64,000 bases of DNA, taken from Paramixta manurensis (GTDB lineage: Bacteria; Pseudomonadota; Gammaproteobacteria; Enterobacterales; Enterobacteriaceae). Position 1 is the first letter of the stretch. Each line of letters starts with the position of its first letter. Positions 60,239 through 64,000 of this stretch are shown here, piece after piece. The notes beneath the pieces are model-generated. The model did not search any database. It was not told the origin of the DNA and saw nothing but the letters and a program-made list of their open reading frames with translations. The stretch is taken from the NCBI RefSeq assembly GCF_013285385.1, contig NZ_CP054212.1, forward strand, positions 186,001 through 250,000, written 5' to 3'. The translations under genes and the position numbers were made by a program.

Positions 60239-61669
60239 ATGCAGGAGATACTGGATTTAGAAGCCACTGAACTGGCCCGGTTGATACGCCAACGCGAATT
60301 GTCCGCCAGCGAAGTTACGCAAGCCTCGGTTGCGCGTATGCAGCAACTGGAACCGACACTACACGCTTTTTGTACCCCAACCACCGAACAGGCGCTGGCG
60401 GATGCGCGAGCGCTGGATGAGAAACTGGCGCGTGGTGAGGCGGTTGGGCCATTGGCGGGGGTTCCGCTGGCGGTGAAAGATCTGATTTGCACCGCCGGGA
60501 TAAAGACCACCTCTGGCTCGTATCTCTATCGTGATTTCGTGCCGGAAGAGGACGACATCGTGGTGGAGCGGGTTAGAAAGGCGGGCGCGATTATTCTGGG
60601 GAAAACCACCGCGCCTGAATTTGGCTACAGCGGCGTAGGGCATAACCCGCTATTTCCCTCACCGCGTAACCCGTGGAATACCGATCTGACGCCGGGCGGC
60701 TCAAGCGCCGGTTCTGGCGTGGCGTTGGCGGCTCGCATGTGTCCGCTGGCGCTCGGCAGTGATGGCGGCGGCTCGGTGCGCATTCCGGCGGCGCACTGCG
60801 GGATTTATGGGTTTAAGGCTTCAATGGGGCGCGTGCCGCTGTACCCCGGTTGTCGTGATGAGCGCTACCCTGGCGTCTCAAGTTGGGAGTCTTTAGAACA
60901 CATTGGGCCGATGACGCGGACCGTTAGCGATGCCGCGTTGATGATGGCGACCATTGCCGGGCCGGATATGCGTGATCGTCACTCGATTCCGGCCGGAGAT
61001 GTGGATTGGCAGGCGGCGACGAAGCGCGATATTAAAGGGCTGCGCATCGCCTATAGCGCCGACTGGGGTTACGCCGCCGTCGACCCGGAAGTACGGAAGA
61101 TTGTCGGTAACGCGGCACGCGTCTTTGAGCGCGACCTGGGCTGCATTGTCGAAGAGGCTGATCCTGGTTTTGACGACCCTTCCGAGGCGTTTGCCGCACT
61201 GGTCGCGTTGGATACTGACTTGGCCGGATTACGCCGCCGGTTGCCGGAATACGGCAGCAAAATGTCGCCGCATTTGGTGGCGATGTTGAACCGCCACTGG
61301 CGTGCGGAAGAGTTCACCAACGCTATCACCACCCGTAAAGCGGTGGTGAATAGCCTGTGGCGTTTTATGCAGCGCTACGATCTGCTGTTGACCCCGACGC
61401 TCGCCACACCGCCGTTTCCTCTCAATATGCAAGGCCCGGAAATCATCGACGGACGCATGGTCGGCAGCCATCAATGGCTGGCGTTCTGCTTTCCGTTGAA
61501 TTTAACCGGCCAGCCCGCCGCGTCGGTACCGGCAGGTTTTACCGCTTCAGGATTACCGGTTGGCTTACAACTGGTGGGAAGGCATTTGGATGATGCCACC
61601 GTGCTTGCCGCTAGCGCGGCATTTGAGCGCGCGCAGCCGTGGGGCGCTCATAAACCGGGCGTGCTTTAA
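60239..61669 (+). CDS. Amidase-signature hydrolase
   Basis: A 476-residue amidase of the Ser-Ser-Lys family. The catalytic lysine is K80 in GVPLAVKDLIC. The glycine/serine-rich stretch is TPGGSSAGSGVALAARMCPL near 150, followed by LGSDGGGSVRIPAAHCG near 173, which together give the cis-serine and nucleophile. C-terminal PVGLQLVGRHLDDATVL is typical. It should hydrolyse an amide; related AtzE/biuret-pathway and other amidases share the fold, so the substrate is open. It begins a probable operon with the NCS1 permease (39 bp later) and the BiuH-like hydrolase. Confidence 0.85.
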   Translation: MQEILDLEATELARLIRQRELSASEVTQASVARMQQLEPTLHAFCTPTTEQALADARALDEKLARGEAVGPLAGVPLAVKDLICTAGIKTTSGSYLYRDFVPEEDDIVVERVRKAGAIILGKTTAPEFGYSGVGHNPLFPSPRNPWNTDLTPGGSSAGSGVALAARMCPLALGSDGGGSVRIPAAHCGIYGFKASMGRVPLYPGCRDERYPGVSSWESLEHIGPMTRTVSDAALMMATIAGPDMRDRHSIPAGDVDWQAATKRDIKGLRIAYSADWGYAAVDPEVRKIVGNAARVFERDLGCIVEEADPGFDDPSEAFAALVALDTDLAGLRRRLPEYGSKMSPHLVAMLNRHWRAEEFTNAITTRKAVVNSLWRFMQRYDLLLTPTLATPPFPLNMQGPEIIDGRMVGSHQWLAFCFPLNLTGQPAASVPAGFTASGLPVGLQLVGRHLDDATVLAASAAFERAQPWGAHKPGVL

Positions 61670-61708
61670 CGCACGCGCAACCGTTGACTCATTGACCTGG
61701 AATTCACT

Positions 61709-63022
61709 ATGAAAGCAGATAAACAATCGAAGCTGGAGCAGGAGTTTGAACACGGACCGGTACCGCTCAGCCACCGTCATTCGACGCGCTCTGTTTCCGC
61801 CGTCTGGTTTGGTTTCCCGATGATCCTCACCAATGCGTTGTTTGGCGGCATCATCACTTGGCACCTGGGATTCTGGCCGGCGATTTACGCCATTTTGCTC
61901 GGTAACTTGGTGCTGTTTGGCTACGTGGGCGCGCTGAGCTATTTTGCCGGGAGTACCGGCCTGAACTTCGCCTTACAGGCGAAACGGACCTTCGGTAGCA
62001 AAGGTTACATTTTGGTCTCCGGCTTTTTATCGACGGTGGTAATTGGTTGGTACGCCTTCCAAACCGGCCTGACCGGTACGGTGATCCATGAAACGTTTGG
62101 CTGGAATGAGCTCGGCGTGAGCGCGTTCGCGATGGTGCTGTATATCGCTATCACTTTCCTTGGCGTGCGAGCGCTCTCCATGTTGGGCATGATTGCCGCG
62201 CCGATGTACGTGATCCTCGGGCTGGTGGCGCTGTGGTTAATTGCCGATAGCCACGATCTGAGCCAGATAACCCAATGGCACGGCAGTGAAGCCGTCGCCG
62301 GTGGAATGACCATTGGAACCGCCGTGACCATGGTGATTGCCGGTTTTGCCGATTCGGGTACCATGACCGCCGATTTTACCCGCTGGTCTAAAGACGGTAA
62401 GTCGGCTGTGATTGCCGCCTTCTCCGCCTTTCCGTTAGCGAATGTGATCTCCTATCTGTTTGGCGTGGTGATTGTCGCGGCAGGCGCCGCCGTCGATCCG
62501 CTGCAAAACGGCGGCAACTTCCTGCCGTTACTGATGGGCCATGGCCAGGCATTGTCGGCGATTGCTTTCCTGTTTGTGTTTATCAACCTGGGGTCGGTCT
62601 GTACGCATTGCCTGTATAACGGCGCGGTCGGTTTCAGCCATTTGTTCGGCAGCAAAATGCGGCTGTGGACGGTTATCCTTGGCGTCATTGGCGGCGCGCT
62701 GGCGCTGGCAGGCGTTTGGCACTACTTCCTGAACTGGCTCAGCCTGCTGGGCGTTGTGGTACCGCCGTTTGGCGCGGTAATGATTGTCGATTTGATTTTT
62801 ATGGAGCAATACAGCCGTCTGCGTCAGGTACAAACATTCCGTGGTAGCGCCTTTGCCGCCTGGGCGGTGGGAAGCTTGTGCGCCGTGGTTGCTCATGTTT
62901 GGTTCCCGGCATTTGGTGAAGCCATTATCGGCCTGCTGACCGCCGCGTTGGCTTATACCGCACTGGTTAAACTCAACAGCAAAGTGCCGATGATGGCGCC
63001 AGGAGAAGAGAACAATGTCTGA
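61709..63022 (+). CDS. NCS1-family permease (cytosine/purine type)
   Basis: A 437-residue transporter with about twelve helices. It begins with a hydrophilic tail, then HRHSTRSVSAVWFGFPMILT near 26. The remainder resembles CodB/PucI-like proteins of the NCS1 family (FGSKGYILVSGFLSTVVIGW near 95, IAGFADSGTMTADFTRWSKD near 211). It would import a nucleobase, allantoin-like or ureide compound by cation symport. Its last 8 bp overlap the start of the hydrolase gene, so transport and breakdown are tied. The ligand is not predictable. Confidence 0.82.
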   Translation: MKADKQSKLEQEFEHGPVPLSHRHSTRSVSAVWFGFPMILTNALFGGIITWHLGFWPAIYAILLGNLVLFGYVGALSYFAGSTGLNFALQAKRTFGSKGYILVSGFLSTVVIGWYAFQTGLTGTVIHETFGWNELGVSAFAMVLYIAITFLGVRALSMLGMIAAPMYVILGLVALWLIADSHDLSQITQWHGSEAVAGGMTIGTAVTMVIAGFADSGTMTADFTRWSKDGKSAVIAAFSAFPLANVISYLFGVVIVAAGAAVDPLQNGGNFLPLLMGHGQALSAIAFLFVFINLGSVCTHCLYNGAVGFSHLFGSKMRLWTVILGVIGGALALAGVWHYFLNWLSLLGVVVPPFGAVMIVDLIFMEQYSRLRQVQTFRGSAFAAWAVGSLCAVVAHVWFPAFGEAIIGLLTAALAYTALVKLNSKVPMMAPGEENNV

Positions 63023-63713
63023 AGGCTGTATTAATTCAACGCCCTATCGTTGGCCGTTTGACGGACAGTTTCGCGCCGACAATACCGCCTTGATCATTAT
63101 TGATATGCAGACCGACTTTTGCGGCACTGGCGGCTACGTTGATACCATGGGTTATGATATTGCGCTAACGCGCGCGCCCATCGCGCCGCTACGCGCGGTA
63201 TTACAGAGTATGCGCGCCGCAGGGTTTCCGGTGATCCATACCCGCGAAGGGCATCGGCCCGATCTGAGTGATTTACCGGCCAATAAGCGCTGGCGTTCAC
63301 GACGTATCGGCGCGGAAATCGGCGTTGCCGGTCCGTGTGGGCGTATTTTAGTGCGCGGCGAGCCAGGATGGGAAATTATACCGGAGCTGGCGCCGCTGCC
63401 CGATGAGGTGGTGGTGGATAAACCCGGTAAAGGTTCGTTCTATGCCACCGATTTGGATTTGATTTTACGCACCCGCGGGATCCGTAACCTGATTCTGACC
63501 GGTATTACCACGGATGTGTGCGTGCATACCACGCTACGTGAAGCAAACGATCGGGGGTATGAGTGCCTGGTGCTGGAGGATTGCTGTGCCGCGACCGAGG
63601 TGGCGCATCACCGTGCCGCGATCAGTATGATCCATATGCAAGGCGGTATTTTCGGTGCCGTGGCGCAGTCGGCGGCGCTGCTGGATGCGCTGGGCACTTT
63701 GCCGACGGTGTAA
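63015..63713 (+). CDS. Isochorismatase-fold amidohydrolase, biuret hydrolase (BiuH)-like
   Basis: A 232-residue cysteine hydrolase. From memory it is strikingly like Rhizobium BiuH: PWPFDG-type start, DNTALIIIDMQTDFCGTGGY, and HTREGHRPDLSDLPANKRWR, which is characteristic. The triad is D30, K136 and C169, the offset by 6 from the D36/K142/C175 I recall for BiuH; glutamine 209 also fits. It likely opens biuret or a related ureide. It shares an operon with an NCS1 permease and an amidase. Overlap with the permease is 8 bp. RutB (ureidoacrylate hydrolase) is the alternative, but lacks the HTREGHRPDL segment. Confidence 0.8.
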   Translation: MSEGCINSTPYRWPFDGQFRADNTALIIIDMQTDFCGTGGYVDTMGYDIALTRAPIAPLRAVLQSMRAAGFPVIHTREGHRPDLSDLPANKRWRSRRIGAEIGVAGPCGRILVRGEPGWEIIPELAPLPDEVVVDKPGKGSFYATDLDLILRTRGIRNLILTGITTDVCVHTTLREANDRGYECLVLEDCCAATEVAHHRAAISMIHMQGGIFGAVAQSAALLDALGTLPTV

Positions 63714-63735
63714 CGTTGTCGCTCGCTGTTGCCTA

Positions 63736-63999
63736 TCAATCCGGCGTGCCCGGCGGCAGCGAGCCCTTTTTCGTAAGCCATGCCATTAAGGCTGCGCTAT
63801 TCAGTGGGCGCGCATACAAGTAACCCTGAATATAATTTACCCCGTGGTTTTTCAAATACTCGAATTGCAATGGGGTTTCCACACCTTCGCCCAGCACCTC
63901 TAACGCCAGTTTATGACTGAGAGAGATGATGGCATCCAGCACCGGCGTTTCCCCCTCCAGCGACTCGATTGCATTGATAAAACCGCGATCGATTTTTAG
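63736..63999 (-). CDS. EAL-domain cyclic-di-GMP phosphodiesterase, C-terminal part (partial)
   Basis: The frame runs off the right edge, so only the last 87 residues are seen. It begins LKIDRGFINAIESL and continues ALEVLGEGVETPLQFEYLKN, YIQGYLYARPL. The IDRxF, EGVET and QGY motifs are typical of the C-terminal half of active EAL phosphodiesterases, which degrade cyclic-di-GMP. Domains upstream of EAL, such as GGDEF, PAS or membrane segments, lie outside the window. It converges on the BiuH-like gene with 22 bp between the stops. Confidence 0.88.
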   Translation of the reverse strand, partial: LKIDRGFINAIESLEGETPVLDAIISLSHKLALEVLGEGVETPLQFEYLKNHGVNYIQGYLYARPLNSAALMAWLTKKGSLPPGTPD

Positions 64000-64000
64000 G

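Noticed and set aside
1..64000. tRNA, rRNA, CRISPR arrays, insertion sequences and integrases
   Set aside because: None was seen: no cloverleaf-like sequence with a CCA end, no regular repeat-spacer pattern, and no transposase or recombinase motifs in any frame.

Overview
The window looks like chromosome from a member of the Enterobacterales, most likely the Erwiniaceae (Pantoea, Mixta or Erwinia-like). This is inferred from close similarity to enteric proteins I recognise, from the E. coli-like block gor / rlmJ / prlC-rsmJ / uspA / uspB / pitA / yhiN, and from a complete pqqABCDEF operon next to plant- and soil-type accessory genes. No rRNA, tRNA, insertion sequence, integrase or CRISPR array was seen. 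The left edge cuts a MocR-type regulator and the right edge cuts an EAL-domain protein.

Region 1 (1-15.7 kb) handles metals and ions, then oxidative or envelope stress. It holds mntP behind a candidate MntR box, a periplasmic binding protein behind a near-perfect Fur box followed by an MFS transporter, and a HigBA-like toxin-antitoxin pair. A textbook fluoride riboswitch with a terminator expression platform precedes the fluoride channel gene. Next come an ABC exporter, a FemAB-like acyltransferase, a CPA-type cation/proton antiporter, and a four-gene minus-strand unit (cytochrome b561, TPR protein, ECF sigma factor, anti-sigma factor). A Tat-exported esterase, an orphan DUF1795/Eag-type protein and an O-methyltransferase close the region.

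Region 2 (15.7-28.1 kb) is the conserved enteric core: glutathione reductase, RNase BN/Z, rRNA methyltransferases RlmJ and RsmJ, oligopeptidase A, UspA, UspB, PitA and YhiN. A small variable patch (DUF1493 protein, a 53-residue protein, a CPBP protease) interrupts it. A VapBC pair follows.

Region 3 (29.2-48.4 kb) is accessory. An aspT-aspD pair would form an aspartate:alanine proton-motive cycle. A MarT/FidL-like regulator pair sits beside a fimbrial locus made of a minus-strand pilin-chaperone-usher-pilin operon and a divergent adhesin-pilin operon. After these come a repeat-rich LEA-like secreted protein, a FUSC-family membrane protein, an exported hydrolase, and a colicin-type HNH nuclease toxin gene with a single in-frame stop beside its intact immunity gene.

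Region 4 (47.4-64 kb) starts with a membrane-dipeptidase gene directly upstream of pqqABCDEF, which carries a strong terminator/attenuator between pqqA and pqqB. It continues with a galactitol-type PTS (IIB-IIC-IIA) plus a small DNA-binding protein, then hemB and proP. An amidase / NCS1 permease / biuret-hydrolase-like operon suggests uptake and hydrolysis of an amide or ureide nitrogen source.

The best candidates for a second look are the sigma/anti-sigma/TPR/cytochrome b module, the interrupted HNH toxin with its immunity gene, the MarT/FidL-linked split fimbrial locus, and the BiuH-like operon. No wholly new system could be proven from sequence alone.
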